Of a stretch of 64,000 bases of DNA, positions 1-8,730 are shown one piece after another (within the stretch, counting starts at the first letter, position 1; each line of letters starts with the position of its first letter). The stretch is from Rudanella paleaurantiibacter (GTDB taxonomy: Bacteria > Bacteroidota > Bacteroidia > Cytophagales > Spirosomataceae): positions 434,001-498,000 of the forward strand of contig NZ_WELI01000003.1 in assembly GCF_009184635.1 (NCBI RefSeq). The letters run 5' to 3'. A model generated the notes under the pieces. It was given only the letters and a program-made list of their open reading frames with translations, did not search any database and was not told where the DNA came from. Both the position numbers and the translations under genes were made by a program.

Positions 1-917
1 TGAAGCGCGGGAATGCTACCCAAGGCTTCGAAACGGTTTTTAACCGACTGTACCCCGCCTACGCCAACGACCGCCTTTGGAAATTTTTGCTTTCCACGTA
101 CCTCACGTTCGACTGTGGCGACCTGGATACCCTTTCGTCGCTGCTATATGATGAAGGCGAAGAGTTTGGCGGTGTCGACCATATCGTCACCAATGGCTAC
201 GACACATTGGCTACGTATCTGGCCAAAGGATTGTCGATTCAGCTAAACCAGCGGGTAACCAAAATTGACTATTCGGCCAAGAAGGTGAGCGTGACCCACA
301 ACAGCACCGTAACCTCCGGCGATTACGTGCTCGTAACCGTGCCGTTGGGCGTTCTGAAAGCGAACACGATTCAATTCACACCCGCGCTACCTGCTCAAAA
401 GCAAAACGCCATTCAGAACATAGGCATGAACTGCGTGAATAAGTTTCTGCTGACCTGGAACACGGCTTTCTGGGACAATGTGCAGTACTTGTCGTACACG
501 CCCGAAATCCGGGACAAATTCAACTATTTTCTGAATCTGAACACGTTTCGTCCGGCAGCTAACAGCCTGATGACGTTTGCCTACGCCAGGTATGCCCGGC
601 AAACTGAAAGCATGACCGACGCTCAGGTTGTGGGCGAAATCATGGCTCACCTACGCGATATGTACGGCACGGGTGTTCCGAACCCAACCCAGCTGTTGCG
701 CACCCGCTGGCAAACGAACTCAAATTCGTTTGGGTCTTACTCGTACACCGCCGTTGGGACCGAGATGCGGCATTTTGAAGACCTCGCCGAAGCCGTAAAC
801 GACCGACTGTTTTTTGCGGGCGAGCATACCGAGGTCGACTATTTCTCAACCGTTCACGGGGCCTACCTGAGTGGGCTACGGGAGGCCGACAAAATCATTG
901 ACTTACTCGGCTCATAA
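1..917 (+). CDS. Flavin monoamine oxidase family protein (C-terminal part)
   Basis: The reading frame is open from the left edge (first whole codon at 3), so the N-terminal Rossmann FAD-binding part lies outside the window and about 305 residues remain. The end carries the usual amine-oxidase FAD motif (FFAGEHTE, then a short segment ending HGAYLSGLREA), which contacts the isoalloxazine and pyrophosphate. An earlier segment reading DYVLVTVPLGVLK is the conserved strand that precedes the substrate domain. Family members oxidise primary or polyamine amines, or related substrates, to imines with release of H2O2. The substrate cannot be judged from this part. The protein is probably cytoplasmic or exported depending on the missing start. 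Confidence 0.85.
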   Translation, partial: KRGNATQGFETVFNRLYPAYANDRLWKFLLSTYLTFDCGDLDTLSSLLYDEGEEFGGVDHIVTNGYDTLATYLAKGLSIQLNQRVTKIDYSAKKVSVTHNSTVTSGDYVLVTVPLGVLKANTIQFTPALPAQKQNAIQNIGMNCVNKFLLTWNTAFWDNVQYLSYTPEIRDKFNYFLNLNTFRPAANSLMTFAYARYARQTESMTDAQVVGEIMAHLRDMYGTGVPNPTQLLRTRWQTNSNSFGSYSYTAVGTEMRHFEDLAEAVNDRLFFAGEHTEVDYFSTVHGAYLSGLREADKIIDLLGS

Positions 918-982
918 GGACTTACACAAGAAGTCAATAGTCCACAAAAACGAATGAATACGCCCGATTTAACGGCTGCCTG

Positions 983-1015
983 TTTGGGTTATCGCCTATT
1001 TCATTCAGAACTTTG
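983..1015 (+). promoter_or_regulatory. Candidate bacteroidete promoter for the PhyH-like gene
   Basis: TTTG at 983-986, then 21 bases, then GAACTTTG at 1008-1015. This fits the Bacteroidota pattern (TTG / about 20 / TAnnTTTG) with one mismatch in the -7 box. It lies 24 bases before the ATG at 1039. Confidence 0.4.
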
Positions 1016-1038
1016 TTAAGTCACTCCTCACAAACGTT

Positions 1039-1818
1039 ATGAAAGAGCTCTCAGCCGACCAGATTGCCCAATTCGTTCAGGATGGGTTTGTGAAGATTGA
1101 GGGCGCGTTTTCTACCGAAACAGCCCGGCAGTGCCGCGATCTTTTATGGCAGGCAACTCCTTTTGACCCTCACGATTCCACAACCTGGACTCAGCCTGTG
1201 TTTCGGATTGGAGAAATGACCGGAGAGCCGTTTCAGAGGGCCGCCAACACACCCATTCTGCACCGGGCGTTCGATCAGTTGATTGGCCCCGAACGGTGGT
1301 TACCCCGGACGAGTCTGGGCTCGTTTCCGATCCGGTTTCCAAGTCGGGAGCTGGCTGGTGACACGGGCTGGCACGTGGATGCGAGCTTTCCGGGCGACGA
1401 CCCAACCGATTATTTCAACTGGCGAATCAACGTACACTCACGGGGTCGGGCCCTACTCATGCTGTTTCTGTTCTCGGACGTGACCGAGCGCGATGCCCCC
1501 ACCCGTGTGCGGGTTGGCTCGCACCGCGACGTAGCCAAAATCCTGCAACCGGTTGGCGAACAAGGCCTTTCGTTCATAGAACTGGCTCACCAATTAGCTG
1601 ACCTACCAGACCACCCTGAGGTCCACGCAACGGGGCCCGCTGGTACGGTCTATTTGCTCCACCCGTTCGCGATTCATGCCGCTCAGGATCATCACGGCAC
1701 CGAGCCCAAGTTTATGGCACAGCCCCCGCTACACCCCCGCACCGACTGGAACGTCTTTCGGCCCGCACAAGAGCTGTATCCTGTAGAACGAGCGATTGTG
1801 GAGGCTATAACCGCGTAA
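1039..1818 (+). CDS. Phytanoyl-CoA dioxygenase (PhyH) family protein
   Basis: A 259-residue cytoplasmic protein of the Fe(II)/2-oxoglutarate dioxygenase class. The double-stranded beta-helix iron site is visible as HxD at His112-Val-Asp114 (GWHVDASF). A distal His lies in HPFAIHAAQ (about residue 213). The residue that binds 2-oxoglutarate in relatives is usually Arg a few positions further on; here the segment reads TEPKFMAQ, with Lys, so cosubstrate binding may differ. The substrate is unknown. Family members hydroxylate fatty acyl-CoAs, small metabolites or natural products. It stands alone between the amine oxidase and a short-chain dehydrogenase on the same strand. Confidence 0.75.
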   Translation: MKELSADQIAQFVQDGFVKIEGAFSTETARQCRDLLWQATPFDPHDSTTWTQPVFRIGEMTGEPFQRAANTPILHRAFDQLIGPERWLPRTSLGSFPIRFPSRELAGDTGWHVDASFPGDDPTDYFNWRINVHSRGRALLMLFLFSDVTERDAPTRVRVGSHRDVAKILQPVGEQGLSFIELAHQLADLPDHPEVHATGPAGTVYLLHPFAIHAAQDHHGTEPKFMAQPPLHPRTDWNVFRPAQELYPVERAIVEAITA

Positions 1819-1952
1819 ATTGTCCGAATGCCTGACACGGATACGTCATCCCCGCCAACAACCGTATAAAGTATACAAATAGCCCGAATTTGTATTACCC
1901 GACAGCCAATCTGTACGGGCAACTTTGCCTTATCATTTTGACAATCAAAATC

Positions 1953-2771
1953 ATGGGCAAAAAAACCATCTTCATTACGGGTGCCAGCAGTGGCATAGGG
2001 AAAGAAACCGCCAAATTATTTCAGTCTCAGGGCTGGCAGGTAATCGCTACCATGCGTAACCCCGCCAACGAAACCGAATTGACCCAATTAGAGAATGTGC
2101 TGGTTAGCCAGCTTGATGTGCTCGATTTGGCCTCTATTGAACGGGCTGTAGCCGAAGGAATCCAGACGTTCGGCACCATCGACGTGCTGGTCAACAATGC
2201 GGGGTACGGTGCCTACGGGCCGTTGGAATCGTTCTCACGAGACAAAATTCAACGGCAGTTCAACACCAACGTAATTGGGTTGTTAGATATGACCCGCGCG
2301 CTGCTTCCGCACTTTCGGCAAAACCGGAGCGGCATCCTCATCAACATCTCATCGATAGGTGGCAAAATGACCTTTCCGCTGGGTGCGCTTTACCACGGAA
2401 CCAAATTTGCCGTTGAGGGCATCTCCGAGTCTCTCCATTACGAAGTCGCGCAATTTGGAGGTCAGGTAAAACTAATCGAACCCGGCTCTATTGCCACCGA
2501 CTTTGGTGGGCGTTCGTTTGATTTCAGCAATGACGAATCGTTGTCGGAGTACCAGCCACTGATTGCCCGTTTTATGGGGGTCATGTCGGGCGTGATGGCT
2601 AACGCTTCGCCCGCCCGAGTGGTTGCCGACGTGATTTACACCGCAGCCACCGATGGGAAGGACCAGCTCCGCTACACCGCCGGTGAGGATGCACGACTCT
2701 TGCTCGATAGCCGTCGGCAAGCCGACGACGCTACGTTTATTGGTGGCATAAAAGCACAGTTTGGCCTTTAA
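1953..2771 (+). CDS. Short-chain dehydrogenase/reductase (SDR)
   Basis: A 272-residue classical SDR that uses NAD(P)H. Its N-terminal TGASSGIG dinucleotide motif starts at about residue 8. NNAG follows, then a catalytic Ser in NISSIGG and YHGTK (YxxxK). The start at 1953 (MGKKTIFITG) is chosen because the Rossmann strand begins straight after it; the frame is open 63 bases further upstream, but that stretch looks like leader sequence. The substrate is not predictable. In related bacteria this SDR type often sits near an AraC regulator of the kind found at 5126 (recalled, not checked), so the genes between them may be a later insertion. Confidence 0.85.
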   Translation: MGKKTIFITGASSGIGKETAKLFQSQGWQVIATMRNPANETELTQLENVLVSQLDVLDLASIERAVAEGIQTFGTIDVLVNNAGYGAYGPLESFSRDKIQRQFNTNVIGLLDMTRALLPHFRQNRSGILINISSIGGKMTFPLGALYHGTKFAVEGISESLHYEVAQFGGQVKLIEPGSIATDFGGRSFDFSNDESLSEYQPLIARFMGVMSGVMANASPARVVADVIYTAATDGKDQLRYTAGEDARLLLDSRRQADDATFIGGIKAQFGL

Positions 2772-2875
2772 TCGAGCAGAATTAAACAGAAGCTTTTGAA
2801 ACAGGTGTTTGTGTCATCCCGACGACAGGCTAACCTCTTAACATATCCTACCCAAGTACCCAAAATCAGAACAAT

Positions 2876-3373
2876 ATGAATCCGGTTATCAAATATTTCA
2901 CTGGCGAAAAAGCCGAAAGCTACCTGTTCATCATCGCCGGGGTACTGGCTTTGGCTCTTGCCTTCTACTTCGTTTTTGCGCTCAAGACAACGTTTTGGAA
3001 AGGCGTAGCCGTGCCCTTTGTCACGGTGGCTCTTCTGGAGTTAATTGTCGGTTATACCATAGTCACCCGCAGCCCAAAAGACATTGTGCGGGTAGAAGCC
3101 TGGATTAGCCAACAGCCACTCAAAATCAAAACCGACGAAATACCCAGAATGCAGGTGGTGATGCGCAACTTTGTGGTGTTCCGATACATGGAAATCGCCC
3201 TGATCCTACTGGGTATTGTACTCATGTACAGCACCCTGAACGATACCTTCTGGCGAGGGCTAGGCCTGGGCCTATTTATGCAGGCGGGCATTGTCCTAAG
3301 CCTTGATTTTTTTGCCGAACGACGCGGACACCTCTATCTGGAATACCTAAACCAACTGGCCGGTGTTAACTAA
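2876..3373 (+). CDS. Small four-helix membrane protein, unknown function
   Basis: 165 residues with four likely membrane helices: about residues 16-36, 42-62, 104-122 and 127-145. The loop between helices 2 and 3 is charged. No named family was recognised. Its last 11 bases overlap the GTG start of the bestrophin gene, which implies co-transcription and translational coupling. It is therefore probably part of the bestrophin/carbonic-anhydrase module, perhaps as an accessory subunit (inference only). Confidence 0.75.
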   Translation: MNPVIKYFTGEKAESYLFIIAGVLALALAFYFVFALKTTFWKGVAVPFVTVALLELIVGYTIVTRSPKDIVRVEAWISQQPLKIKTDEIPRMQVVMRNFVVFRYMEIALILLGIVLMYSTLNDTFWRGLGLGLFMQAGIVLSLDFFAERRGHLYLEYLNQLAGVN

Positions 3374-4343
3374 AAATCTTCCGGTCAGGATTATCGCCCA
3401 ATTTTCGGTGCTGCCGCTACTGGGGGCAACGGTTTGGGCCATTGTGGTTGTAGCAGGGTATACCTTTTTGCCTTACCCGTGGCTGGCGATTCCATTTCTG
3501 CCCATTTCGCTGCTGGGTATTGCGGTTTCGTTTTATCTCGGGTTCAAGAACAATGCCTCGAATGAGCGGCAGAACGAAGCCCGCAAAAATTGGGGATCTA
3601 TTACCAACGATACCCGGGCGTTTATGGCGCTGTTGGCTACCTACCTGCCAACTACAGAAACTACCCGTAAGCAATCGATACTACACCGGCATATTGCCTG
3701 GCTGTATGCCCACCACCATTTTTTGCGGCACAAACGAATGGACTGGGAGCATAATCGGGCCGTTAATAATCAGTACCGGCAACGGTTTCAGCAACAGTTT
3801 CAGATCAGCACCGACCTGGCGCAGGATATAGCCCGTTACCTGCCCGCCAACGAGGTAGCTGGGCTGGAACGGGCAGGTAATCAGGCGTCGAAAATTCTGC
3901 AAAACCAATCGCAGGCTCTTAAAGACCTTCGGGAAGCAAACCTGATTGACGATTTCAGGTTGTTTGAGTTACAGAACCACATAACCCGGTTGTATGAGCA
4001 TCAGGGCAAAAACGAACGGATCAAGACCTTTCCGATTCCGCGCCAGTATGCCAACTATGCGTACCTGTTTGTGCTGGTGTTTGTGGCACTGCTGCCCCTG
4101 GGCCTGCTCAGTGAAATGCAAAAAATAAACAACTGGCTCACGGTTCCTTTTTCGGTACTGCTGTCGTGGGTGTTTTTACAAATGGAAATGATCGGCGATT
4201 ACAGCGAAAATCCGTTTGAAGGGTTAATTCTGGACGTACCAATCACCGCCATCACCCGGAATTTAGAAATAGAAGTGCTGGAGTATCTGGAAGAAGCCCA
4301 CCGGCCTGAGCCTATCAGAGCGCAGGAGGGCGTATTAATGTAA
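3363..4343 (+). CDS. Bestrophin family ion channel
   Basis: 326 residues, close to bacterial bestrophin length (about 300). There are two hydrophobic segments near the N terminus (about 9-32 and 38-60), followed by the family's conserved stretch with Asn, Arg, Glu and Trp (FKNNASNERQNEARKNW, 61-77). A long helical cytosolic region comes next, then two further membrane helices (about 232-252 and 258-276) and the hallmark ENPFEG segment at 282 followed by LDVP. Bestrophins are pentameric channels for chloride, bicarbonate or, in some bacteria, cations. The GTG start overlaps the upstream gene by 11 bases and no later Met is plausible. The carbonic-anhydrase-like gene begins 18 bases after the stop, which suggests that bicarbonate is the ion handled. 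Confidence 0.85.
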   Translation: MLTKNLPVRIIAQFSVLPLLGATVWAIVVVAGYTFLPYPWLAIPFLPISLLGIAVSFYLGFKNNASNERQNEARKNWGSITNDTRAFMALLATYLPTTETTRKQSILHRHIAWLYAHHHFLRHKRMDWEHNRAVNNQYRQRFQQQFQISTDLAQDIARYLPANEVAGLERAGNQASKILQNQSQALKDLREANLIDDFRLFELQNHITRLYEHQGKNERIKTFPIPRQYANYAYLFVLVFVALLPLGLLSEMQKINNWLTVPFSVLLSWVFLQMEMIGDYSENPFEGLILDVPITAITRNLEIEVLEYLEEAHRPEPIRAQEGVLM

Positions 4344-4361
4344 CCCCTGATCAGTAAAAAC

Positions 4362-5129
4362 ATGCTTAAACAAGATAAACTCGCCATTATCCGGACGTAC
4401 TACCCGAATGCCGTTACCCTGGTCGATAGCGTAAACAGAGCTATTGATTATTACGAGGATGTGTTGCGGCTGGAACCGTCGAAAATCATGTTTGCCGACA
4501 GCATTTGCAGCGACGATGTGAACAGTATTCAGTACCCAACACGGGCGCAGGAATTTCTGGGGCCGTTCAAGATGGGTGGTCTCAACGGTTTTCCGTTTAC
4601 GGGCTTAACCGGCATGAAAGCCTTTGCCAGCCATGTACCCGACGATGGAGCGGTGCTGATTTATTACGGCCCCCATATCGGTATCACCAAAACAGGTACC
4701 ATTGGCGAAATACACCGGTTGGGACAACAAAAAAACTCCAGTTGCTGCGGGGCCTGCAAAGGGGCTCTAAACAAGCTCCTCAACAACGAACTGGTAGAGG
4801 GGCAGGTTACGGAAATCGACTACCAGATGAACGTACTGGAGCAGATCCTCCTCAAAGAAGCGCCCCGAATCCGGGCCGCTAAAGTACCTGTTCACGAAGC
4901 CACCGAAGTGATTTATGAAGCTATTGACGCCCGGATTAACGAACTGGTAGCCCTTACCGAATACCCTTGCAAATACGTTATTCTGGTAGGCGCTATTCTG
5001 ATCAATAGCGACAGCGATATGGGCTCGTTTACGGCTACCCGGCGGTTCGATATCATTGACCTCCAGCACAACACCCGACAAAGTGTCTTAACCAATTTTT
5101 TAGCGGGCATAAACCAGCCGCTTTCATGA
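4362..5129 (+). CDS. LCIB-family (theta-type) carbonic anhydrase-like protein
   Basis: 255 residues matching the LCIB/LCIC family described in Chlamydomonas and also known in bacteria. These are zinc enzymes with a beta-carbonic-anhydrase-like fold that interconvert CO2 and bicarbonate. The expected metal and catalytic residues are visible: Cys49-x-Asp51 (SICSDD), His105 (GPHIG) and Cys128/Cys129 (SSCCG). The signature stretch GGLNGFPFTGLTG runs from 72 to 84, followed by HVPDDG. It has no signal peptide, so it is cytoplasmic. It lies directly behind the bestrophin gene and its stop overlaps the AraC regulator by 4 bases (ATGA). Activity is not proven, because some family members are inactive alone. 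Confidence 0.8.
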   Translation: MLKQDKLAIIRTYYPNAVTLVDSVNRAIDYYEDVLRLEPSKIMFADSICSDDVNSIQYPTRAQEFLGPFKMGGLNGFPFTGLTGMKAFASHVPDDGAVLIYYGPHIGITKTGTIGEIHRLGQQKNSSCCGACKGALNKLLNNELVEGQVTEIDYQMNVLEQILLKEAPRIRAAKVPVHEATEVIYEAIDARINELVALTEYPCKYVILVGAILINSDSDMGSFTATRRFDIIDLQHNTRQSVLTNFLAGINQPLS

Positions 5130-6034
5130 ACGCAGTCGTACACCTGAAAACCATCTCCGACCTGTACCGAGTCTTCCAAATTGGCCAGCCACTACACCCT
5201 CTAGTCGCGGTAATCGACTTTAGCCAGGTCGACGAGCAGTTGGAGCCAAACACCAAAATCGCGACCGATTTTTATTCGGTCATGTTCAAAAACTACTGTA
5301 AAAATCTGATTAGATACGGACGCAAGACGGTTGATTTCCAGGACGGCAGTTTAATCTGTATAGCGCCAAATCAGGTTATTGAATTGGACAATGAGGTCGA
5401 GGTGAAAGACAATATGCTCGGTTGGGGGCTGTTCTTTCACCCCGACCTGATTCGGGCTACCTCGCTGAATGACAAGCTGAAAGACTACAGCTTTTTTACG
5501 TACGAAATAGCCGAAGCCCTGCACCTGTCGGCCAAAGAGACCAATACCCTTTACGACTGCGTAAAACGCATCGAAACCGAACTCCGGGAAAACATTGATG
5601 TGCACAGCCAACACATTATTGTTTCGACGATCGAACTGCTGCTCAACTACTGCTCCCGGTTTTATGGCCGACAGATGATCACCCGGACGCACACCCACAA
5701 AACCGTGGTGGCACAGATCGAAACGCTTTTACAGGCTCATTTTCTGACCAATCAGACCAACGAACGGGGCTTACCCACAGTGAAATATCTGGCCGATCAG
5801 GTGCATTTGTCGCCGGGCTATTTGAGCGATCTGCTTAAAAAGGAAACCGGCAAAAACGCCCAGGCGCATATCCATTATTATTTGATCGAGGCCGCCAAAA
5901 ATAGCCTCATCAGCACAGACCAGTCCGTCAACGAAATTGCCTTTAAGCTGGGCTTTGAATACCCTCAGTACTTCAACAAACTGTTCAAGCAAAAGACCGG
6001 ACGAACACCCCTGGAGTTTAGAAGCTTGAACTGA
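5126..6034 (+). CDS. AraC family transcriptional regulator
   Basis: 302 residues with an AraC-type double helix-turn-helix in the last ~95 residues: YLADQVHLSPGYLSDLLKKE, then a second unit around NEIAFKLGFEYPQYFNKLFK ending in the typical GRTPLEFR. The N-terminal ~190 residues form a ligand- or partner-sensing domain (GWGLFFHPDLI, FFTYEIAEALHLS) seen in many Bacteroidota regulators. The 4-base ATGA overlap with the carbonic anhydrase gene indicates translation from the same mRNA. It may regulate this operon or the SDR upstream, or both. Confidence 0.9.
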   Translation: MNAVVHLKTISDLYRVFQIGQPLHPLVAVIDFSQVDEQLEPNTKIATDFYSVMFKNYCKNLIRYGRKTVDFQDGSLICIAPNQVIELDNEVEVKDNMLGWGLFFHPDLIRATSLNDKLKDYSFFTYEIAEALHLSAKETNTLYDCVKRIETELRENIDVHSQHIIVSTIELLLNYCSRFYGRQMITRTHTHKTVVAQIETLLQAHFLTNQTNERGLPTVKYLADQVHLSPGYLSDLLKKETGKNAQAHIHYYLIEAAKNSLISTDQSVNEIAFKLGFEYPQYFNKLFKQKTGRTPLEFRSLN

Positions 6035-6172
6035 AACGGGTGCAGGACAAGTTTATTTTCATCGAGCTTATCACAAAGAACTTGTCCAGTTGTTCAGGCC
6101 AAGCTTGCGGGTGTTTCTGTCGTGAGCAGGCAAACGACCGGCTTGGGTACACTGATTAACGAAATTTGTTAC

Positions 6173-6180
6173 TACGTTTG
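6173..6180 (+). promoter_or_regulatory. Candidate -7 promoter box (TACGTTTG)
   Basis: A perfect TAnnTTTG 75 bases before the chosen ATG of the SRPBCC gene. A start site a few bases downstream would exclude the upstream extension of that reading frame. No convincing -33 TTG was found at normal spacing. Confidence 0.4.
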
Positions 6181-6254
6181 TGGCAGCCACGGGCTGCATT
6201 TCTCCGAAGCAGACAATACCCCGAACAGGCAACGACAAACAGCCGAACAACCCT

Positions 6255-6671
6255 ATGGAACCCACTAAGATTACCATTCAGGCCAGTGTGGCAGCCCCAG
6301 CCAGCAAAGTTTGGGCGTATTGGACTGAACCCGCACATATTACCCGCTGGAACTTCGCTACCGACGACTGGCAGTGCCCCCACGCCGAAAACGACCTCCG
6401 GCCCGGCGGTAAATACGTAGCCCGGATGGAAGCCAAAGACGGGAGCTTCGGTTTCGACTTTGAAGCTATTTACGACCGGGTTGCCGATGGGCAGGAACTT
6501 GCCTACACCATGCCCGATGGCCGACAGGTAACAACCCGGTTCGACGCGCAGGATAACACCACGTTGATTACCACCACGTTCGATGCTGAAAGCCAGAACC
6601 CAGTCGAGATGCAACTGGCGGGTTGGCAGGCCATTCTGAACAATTTCAAAACGTACACCGAGACGAATTGA
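6255..6671 (+). CDS. SRPBCC (AHSA1-like) family protein
   Basis: 138 residues beginning MEPTKITIQASVAAP, with the START/Bet v1-like pattern of AHSA1 proteins: a first beta strand, then VWAYWTEPAHITRWNF, then RPGGKY and a long C-terminal helix that includes GWQAILNNFKTYTE. Such proteins bind small hydrophobic ligands in a closed cavity, and many are of unknown role. The ATG at 6255 is preferred over an in-frame upstream start because a good -7 promoter box ends at 6180. It stands alone. Confidence 0.8.
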   Translation: MEPTKITIQASVAAPASKVWAYWTEPAHITRWNFATDDWQCPHAENDLRPGGKYVARMEAKDGSFGFDFEAIYDRVADGQELAYTMPDGRQVTTRFDAQDNTTLITTTFDAESQNPVEMQLAGWQAILNNFKTYTETN

Positions 6672-6707
6672 AGCCGATCTTACCCACTACATTTTTCGTG
6701 CTGACGA

Positions 6708-7580
6708 TTGCCCAATAACGCCAACCCGGACCTAAACCGGCCCCAACCGCCAACCGGCCTCACCCCCTTTGTGCTCGATCCGATTCCGGGCACCCGTACG
6801 CTGCTGCACCGGGTTGATTTGCCAACGTACGAACGGTTCCGGCAAACCACGAACCCGGAGCCCTTTTTCCGCGACTTATCGGAACAGTTGCGGGCCGAGG
6901 GTTGGCTGGTAGTGCATCTGTGGGCCGATGTCGAGCAGCTGAAACCGGCGGTTGTGGCCTCGCGGGTGCGGGCACTCGCGGGCGATTCGGTACGGATACC
7001 GGCCCGGCTGACGCAGGTCCGGCGCATTGACCGCCCAACGGCCCTGGCATTTCTGGAACAAAATCACCTTCAGGTAGCAACCGCATCGAAATACAAATAC
7101 GGCCTGTGGCTGCCGCAACGCTATTTTCGGGTACTCCCTCCCGACTATCTCACCCCTGAGCAGGCCCAACAGCCCGAATGCCTCGTGGCTGTAGCTACGT
7201 TTAGTCACCCCCGCACCATTCCGCGCGATGGGCAGCCCTACCGCTCGTACGAACTGGTGCGGTTTGCCAACCGGCTGGGTTGTACGGTAGTAGGTGGCCT
7301 CGACAAACTCCTCAAAGCCTTTGTGGCCGAACACAAACCCGACGACATTATGACCTACGCCGACCGCGACTGGTCGGACGGGCGCAGTTACGAGCGGCTG
7401 GGCTTCGAACGGCTGGGCGAAACAGACCCGCAACTCTTCTGGCTCGACCCTATCACCCTCCAACGGCATTACCCGCACCGAATCGACGATACAACGGGGC
7501 TGATTCCGGTCTGGAACGCAGGGAGTATTAAGTTTGTAAAAAAACTAAAGCCTGAGTCTACGGAGTCGGGCACTTCGTAA
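6708..7580 (+). CDS. VSR/Hef-like homing-nuclease-derived protein
   Basis: About 290 residues from a TTG at 6708, the first possible start after an in-frame stop at 6702; the true start may be later. The ordered motifs recall the C-terminal half of phage VSR-like (Hef-type) homing endonucleases. These are a VVHLWADVEQ strand that usually closes the VSR nuclease fold (68-77), FLEQNHLQ (115-122), YGLWL, YELVRFANRLG (181-191), VVGGLDKLLKAF (194-205), TYADRDWSDGRSYERLGF (216-233) and a terminal FWLDP. The usual N-terminal catalytic part is short and lacks obvious active-site residues, so this may be a domesticated, nuclease-dead relative. It ends 6 bases before miaA and is probably co-transcribed with it. 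Function unknown. Confidence 0.65.
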   Translation: MPNNANPDLNRPQPPTGLTPFVLDPIPGTRTLLHRVDLPTYERFRQTTNPEPFFRDLSEQLRAEGWLVVHLWADVEQLKPAVVASRVRALAGDSVRIPARLTQVRRIDRPTALAFLEQNHLQVATASKYKYGLWLPQRYFRVLPPDYLTPEQAQQPECLVAVATFSHPRTIPRDGQPYRSYELVRFANRLGCTVVGGLDKLLKAFVAEHKPDDIMTYADRDWSDGRSYERLGFERLGETDPQLFWLDPITLQRHYPHRIDDTTGLIPVWNAGSIKFVKKLKPESTESGTS

Positions 7581-7586
7581 TACGCC

Positions 7587-8513
7587 ATGAACTCCTCGCC
7601 CCTGCTTGTTATTTTAGGCCCTACCGCCAGTGGTAAAACCCGCCTTGCGGTGCAGGTAGCGCGGCTGTTGGAGGGCGAAATCATCAGCGCCGACTCGCGG
7701 CAGGTGTACCGGGGCATGGACATCGGAACGGGCAAAGACCTGGACGAGTACACAACAGATAACCAGACGGTTCCGTACCATTTGATCGACGTGGTGAATG
7801 CCGGTGACGACTACAACCTGCACCGGTATCAGCAGGATTTTCGGCGGGCCGTGGCCGACATTCAGAACCGGGGGCACCGGCCCATTGTGTGCGGGGGCAC
7901 AGGCCTCTACATCGAAGCCGTGCTGAAAGGGCATGCCTACACGGCCATCCCCGTCAATGAACCCTTGCGGGCCGCACTCGACACTCTCACCGACGAGCAA
8001 CTGACCCACCGATTCCACGACACGCCGTCGGCCTACAGCCCGGTTGCCGACACCTCTACCCGCAAGCGGCTCATCCGGGCGGTCGAAATAAGTACGTATC
8101 TCAACGCCCACCCCAACGTGCAGCTGGGAGCCGCGACCCCAGCCTACGAAGCCCGGCTGTTTGGCATCGACGTACCCGTTGAGCTGCGTCGCCAGCGAAT
8201 TAGCACACGGCTCCGGCACCGCTTGCAACATGGCATGATTGAGGAAGTAGAGCAACTACTGGCACAGGGTGTACCGGCCGAAAAACTCGTTTTTTATGGC
8301 TTAGAGTACAAATTCATCACCCAATACCTGAGCGGAGAATTGGATTACAACACGATGGCCACCCGGCTCGAAACCGCCATTCACCAGTTTGCCAAGCGCC
8401 AAATGACGTTTTTTCGGAAGATGGAACGCGATGGTCTACTCATTCACTGGCTCGACGGCACCCAACCAACCGAGGTGTTGAGCCAACAAATCACAACGCT
8501 CATTACGGGTTAA
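7587..8513 (+). CDS. miaA: tRNA dimethylallyltransferase
   Basis: 308 residues, the usual MiaA length. It transfers the dimethylallyl group to A37 of tRNAs reading codons that begin with U. Visible features are the P-loop GPTASGKT (11-18), SADSRQVYRGMDIGTGK, which binds tRNA and substrate, and GGTGLYIEA. Downstream are RKRLIRAVEI and a C-terminal RQMTFFRKM. The protein is cytoplasmic. It starts 6 bases after the VSR-like gene. Confidence 0.95.
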   Translation: MNSSPLLVILGPTASGKTRLAVQVARLLEGEIISADSRQVYRGMDIGTGKDLDEYTTDNQTVPYHLIDVVNAGDDYNLHRYQQDFRRAVADIQNRGHRPIVCGGTGLYIEAVLKGHAYTAIPVNEPLRAALDTLTDEQLTHRFHDTPSAYSPVADTSTRKRLIRAVEISTYLNAHPNVQLGAATPAYEARLFGIDVPVELRRQRISTRLRHRLQHGMIEEVEQLLAQGVPAEKLVFYGLEYKFITQYLSGELDYNTMATRLETAIHQFAKRQMTFFRKMERDGLLIHWLDGTQPTEVLSQQITTLITG

Positions 8514-8730
8514 TAAGCCTTCCACCCAAACCCGTGGTGGCGTACAATCAGGGCGCTACTCTCCCTTACTGGCAACCCGCAGAAATTAGGGCCATTGGCT
8601 CAGATTCACTTCTATATACCCGGCCGTTTACACAATTTTGCATATACAATTAGTAGACTATTCACGACTCCCTACCGTTGGGAGTCTTGGGCGCGCGGGT
8701 GTATCTGTCTGGCTTACTATTTCAACGACT

